A DNA stretch of 64,000 nucleotides from a bacterium. Lineage in GTDB: Bacteria > Electryoneota > RPQS01. The stretch covers positions 310,001 through 374,000 of the forward strand of contig JADKHW010000001.1 in NCBI GenBank assembly GCA_016721565.1, given 5' to 3'. Made by a program: the position numbers and the translations under genes. The notes under the pieces were generated by a model. It made no database searches. It was not told where the DNA came from and saw only the letters and a list, made by a program, of their open reading frames with translations. The number at the start of each line of letters is the position of its first letter. Positions within the stretch are counted from its first letter, which is position 1. Positions 8,996 through 17,260 of this stretch are shown one piece after another.

Positions 8996-11079
8996 GTGAC
9001 ACAGGTCAGCACGGAGAAAATTCGCAACATTGGGTTGTTTGGTCACGGCCATTGCGGCAAGACAATGCTTGCCGAAGCGATGCTGCTTAATATGGGCGTG
9101 ATTCACAGAATGGGTAGTATTGAGGCAGGTACGACGGTTTCGGATTACACAAAAGATGAGATAGAACGGCAAATGTCCATGCAGGTTAGCCTTATGCAAG
9201 GCGAATATGATGGACATTTTTTTAATATCGTAGATGCACCGGGCTTCGCCGATTTTTCCGGCGATATGGTTTCAGCATTGCGCGCCGTGGACATCGCGCT
9301 GTTGCCGGTTGATGGCACGGCAGGACATGATATCGGACACTCAATTGCCTTTGAAGCGGGTGAGAAGTTCGGCCTTCCTCGCATGTTCTTCGTCACGAAG
9401 TTAGACAAGGAGCACACGAAGTGGGACGAAGTCGTCGAGCACCTTGAAGAAGAATTCGGCAAGAAAGTGCAGCCGATTCATTTTCCAGTAAACCCCGGCC
9501 TGGAATTTGACACTATCGCCAGTGGCTTGACCATGAAGGCGTTCAAATATTCGCGAGACTCTACCGGCAAGTGGACAGAAGTTCCGCTCGAAGGCGAGAA
9601 TCGTGCAAAGGCGCTCGAATTGCGCGCAAAGTTGATGGAAGTCGCCGCCGAATCAGATGACGATTTGATTGAAATATATTTCGAAAAGGGCGAACTGACT
9701 GATGAGCAATTACTCCAAGGCTTGCGCAAAGGTTTCGCAACTGGCCGAATGGTTCCCGTGCTAGCAGGTTCAGGTACGCAGAATATCGGCGTAAGCCGTT
9801 TATTGGACTTTCTGATCGTAGAAGGTCCAGATCCGCACGAGCATACGTCTATTATCGCTACAACTGGTGACGGCCAGGAAGTAGAGATTCACGAAGACGA
9901 AAGAGAACCTACCTGTGCGCTCGTTTATAAAACTGTAACCGAACCGCATGTCGGTGATTTGTGCTATGTCCGCGTTTTTGCTGGAAAGATCGAGCAGGGT
10001 GGAGTTGCTGAATACTCACACTGGCCAAATGGAAAAGATTGGTCAGCTCTTCCATGTCGATGGCAAGGCTCGTGAAGCAACTACCACGCTTGTCGCGGGC
10101 GATCTTGGAGCCATGGTGAAGCTCAAATCTACGCATACTGGCGACACGCTTTCAGATCGAGCAAAAGCCTACAAGCTTCCGCGAATCGAATTCCCGCCTC
10201 CAGTTCTTGAGATGGCTGTCGTTCCAAAGACAAAAGGTGAAGAAGATAAAGTTGCGTCAGGCTTGCATCAATTGCACGTCGAAGATCCGAGCTTCCAAGT
10301 CGAGCAGATCCCGGAAATTGGTCAGTTGATTCTTCGTGGACATGGCGACCTGCAATTGTCAGCTTTGTTGTCGAAACTTAAAGATCGTTTCCATGTGGAT
10401 GCGGAACTCGTTGAACCTCGAGTTGCCTACCGCGAAACCATTCGCGGATCGGCTGAAGCGGAAGGCAAGCATAAAAAGCAATCCGGTGGCCGCGGTCAAT
10501 ATGGTGTTTGCAATCTGCGAATGGAAGCAAAACCTCGCGGTGAAGGCTACGAGTTTGTCGATGCCATCGTCTGCGGCGCAATTCCTGGGAAGTTCATTCC
10601 TGCTATTGACAAGGGCATCCAAGACACCATCGTTCGCGGTGTAATCGCGGGCTATCCTGTTGTAGATGTCAAGATAACTGTATTCGACGGTAAATATCAC
10701 GATGTGGATTCATCGGAACTTGCCTTTAAGATTGCAGGCCGCAACGGTTTCAAGGAAGCATTCAAGAAATGTAAACCGCTCTTGCTCGAACCTATCTACG
10801 ACTTGATGGTGCGAGTGCCCGAAGAGTTTATGGGCGACGTGATGGGCGATTTGTCTGGTCGTCGCGGCAAAATTCAAGGCATGGAAGGCGAAGGCCGCTA
10901 TCAGGTCATCAAGGCCAAGGTTCCGCAAAAAGGAACTCTTCCGCTATTCTACAACGCTGCGCTCCATGACGCAGGGCCGCGGAATGCATTCACAGGCTTT
11001 CTCGCATTACGAAATTCTCCCGCCGGAACTTCAGGAGAAGATTGTCGCCGAGTACGTCGAAGAGCAAGAAGAGGATTAA
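8996..11079 (+). CDS. Elongation factor G-like GTPase, interrupted by two frame changes
   Basis: Read across two frame changes the protein is a full EF-G-family translocase (about 694 residues). The G domain is divergent: P-loop GHGHCGKT instead of GHIDAGKT, VDAPGFADF for G3, and TKLD in place of NKxD. This points to the EF-G-like (EF-G2) branch rather than canonical FusA. The first change is near 10006-10010 (CAGGGTGG), where the frame moves to give VELLNTHTGQMEKIG. The second is the five-A run at 10927-10931, where four As would give VPQKELFRYSTTLRSMTQGRG-type sequence and an ending YVEEQEED. GTG at 8996 follows GGAGG by five bases. Both sites look like one-base insertions; a two-base loss at the first is possible. 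Confidence 0.85.
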
Positions 11080-11085
11080 TCTGCT

Positions 11086-11586
11086 GTGGATCGCCTATGG
11101 GCACCGTGGCGGATGAGCTACATTTTGGATACAGTCAAACAAGAGCAGCCTGAAGGTTGTGTTTTCTGTCGGATGGTTGAAGAATCAGTAGATGCCAAGA
11201 ATCTGATTCTAATTCGCGGGAAACACAGCTTTGTGGTGATGAATCTCTTCCCGTATAACAGCGGTCACTTAATGGTGATCCCGAAACGTCATACTGGAGA
11301 TTTTGGCTCACTGTCACCAGCCGAGCATGTCGAAATGGCAGAGTTAGTTGAAATCTCCCGCAAAGCCTTGGCCGAGTGTTTCACTCCACACGGTTACAAT
11401 ATTGGCATGAATATCGGCCGCGCGGCTGGCGCTGGTATCCTTGATCACTTACATTATCACGTCGTACCGAGGTGGAACGGGGACTCAAATTTCATGTCCG
11501 CTGTTGGTGAAACCAAAGTGCTCTCGGAGAGTCTCCCCGAGAGCTACGCGCGTTTGAAAAAAGCCATAGACCGGCTGAGTTCGTGA
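11086..11586 (+). CDS. HIT-family nucleotide hydrolase
   Basis: A 166-residue histidine-triad protein. The C-terminal DHLHYHVVPRW carries the HxHxHxx catalytic triad, and the N-terminal FCRMVEE and later MNLFPYNSGHLMVIPKRH are typical of the Ap4A-hydrolase/phosphorylase-like branch, which opens with RLWAPWRMSYI. It is expected to hydrolyse or phosphorolyse dinucleoside polyphosphates or nucleotide-amine adducts in the cytoplasm. The start is GTG at 11086, seven bases after the EF-G-like stop. A macro-domain gene follows at once. Confidence 0.92.
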   Translation: MDRLWAPWRMSYILDTVKQEQPEGCVFCRMVEESVDAKNLILIRGKHSFVVMNLFPYNSGHLMVIPKRHTGDFGSLSPAEHVEMAELVEISRKALAECFTPHGYNIGMNIGRAAGAGILDHLHYHVVPRWNGDSNFMSAVGETKVLSESLPESYARLKKAIDRLSS

Positions 11587-11616
11587 TCGAGTTTTTCCTA
11601 CTGAGTTGACATTATT

Positions 11617-12153
11617 GTGAAGAGCGGATTCGGAGAAATCGATACGTTTGTCGGCGACGTTTGGGAACTCGCAACGCAGGCCATCATTTCACCTGTCCAT
11701 TGTGAATTGCTTCCTGCCGCACCGATTGGCGTCGAAGTTGTCCGGCGGGCAGGATATGAAGTCGATCGCGAGCTGCGCTCCCATGAGAAACTTGCTATGG
11801 GCCAAGTTTGTATGACCAGCGCAGGCACCCTCGAGGCCGAGAAGATTATTCATATTGCAGTAACGACGCTGTCACGGCGCCCAACTATTGAAGCGCTGCG
11901 CGAAGCTCTGCGCAACGCATTGTTAATGGGGCACCGCCAGAACATGCGCTCTATTGCGATTCCTGCGGCATACATTGAACCCGGGGAGCTTGCTACTGCG
12001 GTAGTTGCTCGTTGCATTGTGGAATCGGCAACCGATCATTTACGCAGATCCCGTTTGCCGAATCGGATAGTTTTGGTAGTACCGACTGACTACGTACATA
12101 ATGTATTTTTAGCTGAAATTGACCGTGTTCACTTCGGTGAACTTCCCACCTGA
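11617..12153 (+). CDS. Macro-domain protein (ADP-ribose-binding fold)
   Basis: The 178-residue protein resembles the macro domain: IDTFVGDVWELATQAIISPVH at the start corresponds to the ligand-binding 'GDIT...VNAAN' strand, but the Asn-Ala-Ala-Asn is replaced by ISPVH. It continues with AGTLEAEKIIHIAV, RNALLMGHRQNMRSIAIPA and a C-terminal RIVLVVPTDYVHNVF strand. Macro domains bind or remove ADP-ribose and related ligands; the altered loop means ligand and activity are uncertain. GTG start at 11617. Next to a HIT nucleotide hydrolase, a nucleotide-metabolism role is plausible but inferred. Confidence 0.7.
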   Translation: MKSGFGEIDTFVGDVWELATQAIISPVHCELLPAAPIGVEVVRRAGYEVDRELRSHEKLAMGQVCMTSAGTLEAEKIIHIAVTTLSRRPTIEALREALRNALLMGHRQNMRSIAIPAAYIEPGELATAVVARCIVESATDHLRRSRLPNRIVLVVPTDYVHNVFLAEIDRVHFGELPT

Positions 12154-12187
12154 TACTTCTACTCTAATTTTTCGAATAGCAACTCCT

Positions 12188-12943
12188 ATGGCCTATCCAG
12201 TTCCTGGAACCCGAGAGCCATTTCTTGCGACACGCCGCCAAGATGCTTGGTGGGTCGTGCCGCTTGCGATGGCTACTACCTTTATCGTATTCATCGCTTA
12301 TGCAAGCTGGGCCGCATTTCAGCCTGTTGAGTACAGCAAGTTTGGTCCCTATATTTCTCCGTTCTTTTCGCCCGATCTGACACGGTTCATACCGGGTTTC
12401 ACGTGGTCGCCAGCACTTCTTATTCTGTGGGTACCGGCCGGGTTTAGATTGACTTGCTACTATGGCCGCAAAGCATATTATCGCTCAGTCGCGTTGTCAC
12501 CTTCAGCTTGTGCCGTCGGCAAAGGCGACCGTGACTACAAAGGTGAGCGCGCGCTCCCGTGGGTTCTCAACAACCTGCATCGCTATTTTCTGTACCTTGT
12601 GACCGTCTTGGTGATCTTCCACTGGATTCACTTCTTTGATGCATTTAGGTTCAATGATGGATGGGGCATGGGGCTTGGAAATATTGTCGTTGCAGCGGAT
12701 ACGATCTTCTTGACATTATATGTCTTCAGTTGCCATTCGCTACGCCATCTTGTCGGCGGCAAGATTGATTGTTACTCCTGTGCTGCGGCTGGTGTGACAA
12801 GACACAAGATTTGGACTGGAGTTTCGAGCTTAAACAATCTGCACAATGTCTATTTCTGGTGTAGCTTGTTTACGGTTGGATTTGCGGACGTGTATGTGAG
12901 GTTGTGTGCCATGGGTGTTTGGTCAGATGTGAGGTTCTTCTAA
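12188..12943 (+). CDS. sdhC: Succinate dehydrogenase/fumarate reductase cytochrome b subunit
   Basis: A ~251-residue integral membrane protein with about five hydrophobic helices, placed directly before sdhA and sdhB. Candidate haem ligands are His residues in NNLHRYFLYLVTVLVIFHWIHFF and CHSLRHLVGG. It anchors SdhAB to the inner membrane and passes electrons to or from quinone. The ATG at 12188 is preferred over an upstream in-frame start at 12119, because that one would overlap the macro gene and add residues unlike the family. The stop shares a base with the sdhA start (TAATG). Confidence 0.85.
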   Translation: MAYPVPGTREPFLATRRQDAWWVVPLAMATTFIVFIAYASWAAFQPVEYSKFGPYISPFFSPDLTRFIPGFTWSPALLILWVPAGFRLTCYYGRKAYYRSVALSPSACAVGKGDRDYKGERALPWVLNNLHRYFLYLVTVLVIFHWIHFFDAFRFNDGWGMGLGNIVVAADTIFLTLYVFSCHSLRHLVGGKIDCYSCAAAGVTRHKIWTGVSSLNNLHNVYFWCSLFTVGFADVYVRLCAMGVWSDVRFF

Positions 12944-14748
12944 TGGCACAATATACTACACATGATTTTGACGTCTTAGTCGTCGGAGCCGGTGGCGCGG
13001 GTTTGCGCGCCGCAATTGAATCAGCGGATCTCGGTGCGAAGACTGCCGTAGTGATGAAATCACTTCTCGGCAAAGCCCATACAGTGATGGCTGAAGGCGG
13101 TGCGGCAGCTGCGTTGAGGAATGCAGATGATCGCGATTCGTGGCAGACGCATTTCCGTGATACCATGAAGGGCGGCAAGCAACTCAATTACTATCGTATG
13201 GCTGAATTGCATGCTAAAGAAGCGCCGGACAGAATTCAAGAGCTTGAAGACTGGGGTGCAGTATTTGATCGCACACCAGACGGATTGATTAACCAGCGTA
13301 ATTTTGGCGGACATACGTATCCACGGTTAGCACACGTCGGCGACCGCACGGGTCTCGAGATGATTCGAACCTTGCAGGACAAAGTCGTCCACATGAATGC
13401 CGAGATATTCATGGAAGTGACGATCACGCATCTGTTTAAGTCGAACGGGAAGGCGTGCGGAGCCTTAGCATATTCCCGTGTCACAGGCGAGTTTCATCTT
13501 TTCCGTGCTAAGGCAATCGTGCTTGCGACAGGCGGCGGTGGAAAGTCATTTGCGATTACTTCCAATTCATGGGAGTACAGTGGTGACGGCCAAGCTCTCG
13601 CTTGGCGTGCGGGAGCAGAATTGCTCGACATGGAATTTGTGCAGTTCCACCCGACCGGAATGGTATGGCCGCTATCTGTACGTGGTACGCTCGTGACGGA
13701 AGGTGTTCGCGGCGAGGGCGGAGTTTTGCTAAACAAAGACGGTCGCCGCTTTATGTTCGATTACATCCCAGATGCATTTAAGAACGATGTGGCCGCTACG
13801 GAGGAAGAAGCCAATCAGTGGGTTGCAGAAGTGGCTTCGGGCAAGTTGGCTACAGTTCGTCGTCCCCCTGAACTATTGACGCGCGACGTTGTTGCTCGTT
13901 CAATTCGAGCTGAAGTTCAAGCTGGGCGCGGCAGCCCACACGGCGGAGCATTTCTCGACATCGCTACGCGCCGAACCGCAGATGACATAAAGCGGAAACT
14001 GCCCTCGATGTACCACCAGTTCAAGCAGCTTGCAAACGTAGATATCACCAAAGAGGCGATGGAAGTTGGGCCTACCTGTCATTATATGATGGGCGGAATT
14101 AAAGTTGAAGCGGAAACAGCCATGACAACTCTTCCCGGTCTGTTTGCTGCAGGTGAGGTCGCAGCCGGATTGCATGGTGCCAACCGTTTAGGCGGCAATT
14201 CCCTTTCAGACCTATTGGTATTTGGCAGAAGGGCTGGGTGGGGGGCAGCCGAGTACGCCAAGAAAGCAAGCGCTGGGCAACCTGCACAAGCAGAAGTCGA
14301 TCAAGCGATAACAGAAAATATCGCATGCTTCGATCTCAAAGACGGCGAGAATCCCTACACGGTGCACAAAGAGCTGCAAGACATGATGCAGGATAATGTC
14401 GGCATCGTGCGAACAGACGAAGAGTTGCGTGGAGCACTCAAAGCACTGGATACCTTTGAAGCACGTGTCAACAAATTGACTGTCAGCGGCGCACGAGCTT
14501 ACAATCCGGGCTGGAACCTTGCCATGGATTTGCGCAGCATGGTCGTCGTTTCAAGAGCAATTGCCATGGCTGCACTTGAACGCCGTGAGAGTCGTGGTGG
14601 GCATTCGCGAATTGACTTCCCTGACTATGATAAGAGCTTTTCGAAAATTAATCACATATTGACAAACGACAACGGGAAGATGGTACTGCGCGCGGATCCG
14701 CTACCTGCTGTGCCGGACGAGCTTAAGAAATTCGTGGAGGAAGCATAA
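12943..14748 (+). CDS. sdhA: Succinate dehydrogenase/fumarate reductase flavoprotein subunit
   Basis: A 601-residue flavoprotein that oxidises succinate to fumarate (or the reverse) in the TCA cycle. It has an N-terminal FAD-binding VVGAGGAGLRAAIE motif, AHTVMAEGGAAAAL with the His expected to carry the covalent FAD, NFGGHTYPR, FVQFHPTGM and EGVRGEGGVLLN active-site segments, and the FAD motif near AAGLHGANRLGGNSL. The ATG at 12943 overlaps the sdhC stop by one base; a longer frame from 12904 is less likely. sdhB follows after one base. Confidence 0.96.
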   Translation: MAQYTTHDFDVLVVGAGGAGLRAAIESADLGAKTAVVMKSLLGKAHTVMAEGGAAAALRNADDRDSWQTHFRDTMKGGKQLNYYRMAELHAKEAPDRIQELEDWGAVFDRTPDGLINQRNFGGHTYPRLAHVGDRTGLEMIRTLQDKVVHMNAEIFMEVTITHLFKSNGKACGALAYSRVTGEFHLFRAKAIVLATGGGGKSFAITSNSWEYSGDGQALAWRAGAELLDMEFVQFHPTGMVWPLSVRGTLVTEGVRGEGGVLLNKDGRRFMFDYIPDAFKNDVAATEEEANQWVAEVASGKLATVRRPPELLTRDVVARSIRAEVQAGRGSPHGGAFLDIATRRTADDIKRKLPSMYHQFKQLANVDITKEAMEVGPTCHYMMGGIKVEAETAMTTLPGLFAAGEVAAGLHGANRLGGNSLSDLLVFGRRAGWGAAEYAKKASAGQPAQAEVDQAITENIACFDLKDGENPYTVHKELQDMMQDNVGIVRTDEELRGALKALDTFEARVNKLTVSGARAYNPGWNLAMDLRSMVVVSRAIAMAALERRESRGGHSRIDFPDYDKSFSKINHILTNDNGKMVLRADPLPAVPDELKKFVEEA

Positions 14749-14749
14749 G

Positions 14750-15493
14750 ATGTCGCGTATTGTTAATATGAAGGTCTTTCGCGGCGAGAAAGACAGCGGC
14801 CAGCTCCACGATTACAATGTTCAGATCGACGATGGTATGGTCGTTCTCGACGTCATTCACCGCATCCAGGCAACTGACGCTCCCGATCTCGCGTGTCGAT
14901 GGAATTGCAAAGCCGGTAAGTGCGGCTCATGCAGCGCCGAAGTGAACGGCAAACCGAGCCTGATGTGCATGACCCGTATGGACACGCTGAACAACGACAA
15001 GCCAATTACGGTTGAACCGTTAAAGACGTTTCCGCACGTTCGCGATTTGGTGACAGACGTGTCATGGAATTTCTCCGTCAACAAGAAGATCAAACCGTTC
15101 AAGCCCCGTCCGAAAGATGCCGACGGCAAACAGCGGATGTATCAGTACGAAGTCGATCGTGTACAGGAATTCCGCAAGTGCATAGAATGCTACCTTTGCC
15201 AGGATGTCTGTCATGTTCTCCGTAATCACGGTAAACATGAAGAATTCGCAGGACCGCGTTTCATGGTAAGACTTGCCTCTCTCGAAATGCATCCACTTGA
15301 CGTCGAGGATCGCATCCCGTTTATCAAAGAAATTGGCGGAGTAGGGTTCTGCAACATTACAAAATGTTGCACAGAGGTCTGCCCCGAGCACATTCACATT
15401 ACGGACAACGCAATAATTCCATTGAAGGAACGCGTCGCGGATCGCTACTATGATCCGATTCAGATGCTGTTCCGTGTCTTAGGCGGAAAATGA
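14750..15493 (+). CDS. sdhB: Succinate dehydrogenase/fumarate reductase iron-sulfur subunit
   Basis: A 247-residue electron-transfer subunit. Cysteines for the [2Fe-2S] cluster are in CRWNCKAGKCGSC with a fourth at SLMC; the C-terminal ferredoxin-like part has CIECYLCQDVC and CNITKCCTEVCP for the [4Fe-4S] and [3Fe-4S] clusters. It links SdhA to the cytochrome b subunit. The order sdhC-A-B with no separate sdhD fits the single-anchor forms. The stop overlaps the next start (ATGA). Confidence 0.96.
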   Translation: MSRIVNMKVFRGEKDSGQLHDYNVQIDDGMVVLDVIHRIQATDAPDLACRWNCKAGKCGSCSAEVNGKPSLMCMTRMDTLNNDKPITVEPLKTFPHVRDLVTDVSWNFSVNKKIKPFKPRPKDADGKQRMYQYEVDRVQEFRKCIECYLCQDVCHVLRNHGKHEEFAGPRFMVRLASLEMHPLDVEDRIPFIKEIGGVGFCNITKCCTEVCPEHIHITDNAIIPLKERVADRYYDPIQMLFRVLGGK

Positions 15494-15900
15494 AGTTTCA
15501 TACGGATTATCTTACGTTTCAAACGTCGAAGCGTGAGGAATTTGTTCTCATAACCGATCAAGTTGAGCAGACTGTCAAGACCTCCGGCATTCGCGAGGGC
15601 ATGGTGCTCGTATCGGCCATGCACATCACTGCCGCAGTTTATGTTAACGATGCTGAAGACGGATTGATTGAAGATATCAAAGAGTGGCTGCACGGACTGG
15701 CTCCTGACAAGGATTACCGCCACCACCGCACCGGTGAAGACAACGGCAGCGCGCACTTGAAGAACTTGATATTGCATCATCAAGTGATTCTGCCGGTCAC
15801 GAATGGCAAACTTGATTTAGGTCCGTGGCAGCAAGTCTATTACGCGGAATTTGACGGCCAGCGCCGCAAGCGCGTGGTGCTCAAAGTCATGGGCGAATAG
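15490..15900 (+). CDS. YjbQ-family protein (UPF0047)
   Basis: A 136-residue single-domain protein of the YjbQ/UPF0047 family, some members of which show thiamine-phosphate synthase side activity; the physiological role is not settled. Family marks are GMVLVSAMHITAAVYVND, the YRHHRTGEDNGSAHLKN segment with its conserved His and Asn residues, and a C-terminal LGPWQQVYYAEFDG. It overlaps sdhB by four bases and so belongs to the same transcript, which is an unusual pairing and does not by itself prove a link to respiration. Confidence 0.9.
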   Translation: MKFHTDYLTFQTSKREEFVLITDQVEQTVKTSGIREGMVLVSAMHITAAVYVNDAEDGLIEDIKEWLHGLAPDKDYRHHRTGEDNGSAHLKNLILHHQVILPVTNGKLDLGPWQQVYYAEFDGQRRKRVVLKVMGE

Positions 15901-15907
15901 ACGGAAT

Positions 15908-16888
15908 ATGCCGGTTATTGAATGCGACTGGCCGCTGATCATCGTTGGTAGCGGCCCGGCAGGAATTGGCGTGGCATTGGAGGCCAAACGGCGCGGCGTG
16001 CGAGCCTTGTTGCTTGACCGAGGTTGTTTGTGTAACACGATCTACAACTTTCCTGACAGAATGTTGTTCTTTTCAACGGCAGATCTGTTGGAGTTTTCCG
16101 GAATCCCTCTCGTTGCTGAAGGTGCGAAACCTTCGCGTCGCGAAGTTCTGGACTACTTCACGCGGATTGTACTCTCAAACAACTTGCCTTTCTTGACAGA
16201 TTGTGAAGTCAAAGCAATTGTGTCGAGCGGTCAGAGCAAAGTAGTTCGTACAAGTCAGGGTGACTTTACATCGAATGCGGTAGTCTTGGCAACCGGTTCC
16301 TATGATAAGCCGAATCTGTTAAACGTTCCCGGCGAATCGCTACCACATGTGTCACATTACTACAGCGACGCACACCCGTTTATCGGCAAAGACGTTGTAA
16401 TTGTAGGTGGCAAGAACTCAGCCGCTGAATCTGCCTTAGAGTTATTGAGAAGCGGCGCGCGCGTCACGTTGATTCATCGTGGCAAGACGCTTTCGCCGTC
16501 TATCAAGTATTGGATTCGTCCTGACCTTGACAACCGCATCCGCGAGGGCAACATAATGTTGCATTTGAACTCGCGCATTGTCGAGATTCGTAAACGCTCC
16601 GTCCTGTTGGACTCAGCCGGCGTGCTTACCGAGCTACCTGCCGATGCAGCCTTCTTGTTGACGGGATACAATCCTGATTACAATTGGTTGCGCACACTTG
16701 GACTCGAGTTTGAGGGTGATGCCGAGCTTCCAATGCATGACCCGGATACGCTTGTAACGAATGTTCCGGGAATTTATGTTGCAGGAGTTTTGATAGCTGG
16801 TCGAGAAACATCTCGCGTGTTTATAGAGAACAGCCGTACTCACGGGGAGAAAATTCTTGCTCACTATCTTTCAATATCAAAGCAATGA
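15908..16888 (+). CDS. YpdA-like FAD/NAD(P)H oxidoreductase
   Basis: A ~326-residue flavin-dependent reductase of the YpdA (putative bacillithiol-disulfide reductase) type. It has the N-terminal FAD motif IIVGSGPAGIGVALEA and a CLCNTIYNFPDRMLFFSTADLLEF segment that is distinctive for YpdA. A second Rossmann motif VVIVGGKNSAAESALELL binds NAD(P)H, and a C-terminal GIYVAGVLIAG closes the FAD site. Unlike thioredoxin reductase it shows no CxxC redox pair. ATG at 15908 lies seven bases after the YjbQ stop. Whether this organism makes bacillithiol or another thiol cannot be told here. Confidence 0.85.
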   Translation: MPVIECDWPLIIVGSGPAGIGVALEAKRRGVRALLLDRGCLCNTIYNFPDRMLFFSTADLLEFSGIPLVAEGAKPSRREVLDYFTRIVLSNNLPFLTDCEVKAIVSSGQSKVVRTSQGDFTSNAVVLATGSYDKPNLLNVPGESLPHVSHYYSDAHPFIGKDVVIVGGKNSAAESALELLRSGARVTLIHRGKTLSPSIKYWIRPDLDNRIREGNIMLHLNSRIVEIRKRSVLLDSAGVLTELPADAAFLLTGYNPDYNWLRTLGLEFEGDAELPMHDPDTLVTNVPGIYVAGVLIAGRETSRVFIENSRTHGEKILAHYLSISKQ

Positions 16889-17211
16889 GTGCGCGCTGGT
16901 TTCGTGTCTGTAGGCGGGATGAACTGAAAGACGGTTCAGCTCGCAGTATTACTATACTTGGCAAACCCTACGCAGTATTTTCGATAAGTGGTGATGTGTT
17001 TGGACTGGACGCGGCCTGCAGACACATGCGTGCCAATCTTGCGGCCGGGAAAATACAGGGAAACTTTGTCACATGTTTCATGCACGATTGGAAATATGAC
17101 ATTCGCTCGGGCAAGTGCCTGACTATGGAAGGTGCAGATGCTCCCACGCGTGAAACAAAGATTGAAAACGGTGACGTATATATTTCGGTCGAATGGCCGG
17201 AAGACTTTTGA
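16885..17211 (+). CDS. Rieske [2Fe-2S] ferredoxin-like protein
   Basis: A 108-residue soluble Rieske protein. The cluster ligands are C-R-H in AACRHMRANL and C-F-M-H in VTCFMHDWKYDI, the CxH...CxxH pattern. There is no signal or membrane helix, so it is a cytoplasmic electron carrier or the ferredoxin partner of an oxidoreductase. Its ATG overlaps the stop of the YpdA-like gene (ATGA), suggesting that the two proteins work in the same redox pathway. The partner oxygenase or acceptor is not in the window. Confidence 0.9.
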   Translation: MSARWFRVCRRDELKDGSARSITILGKPYAVFSISGDVFGLDAACRHMRANLAAGKIQGNFVTCFMHDWKYDIRSGKCLTMEGADAPTRETKIENGDVYISVEWPEDF

Positions 17212-17260
17212 ACTAAAGATTAGGGTCCGGGAAATAACCCTTGCGGATATGGAGGATGGC

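Noticed and set aside
12904..12942. Upstream ATG as the start of sdhA
   Set aside because: It would place 13 extra residues inside the sdhC end; the ATG at 12943 gives the family N-terminus and a one-base overlap.
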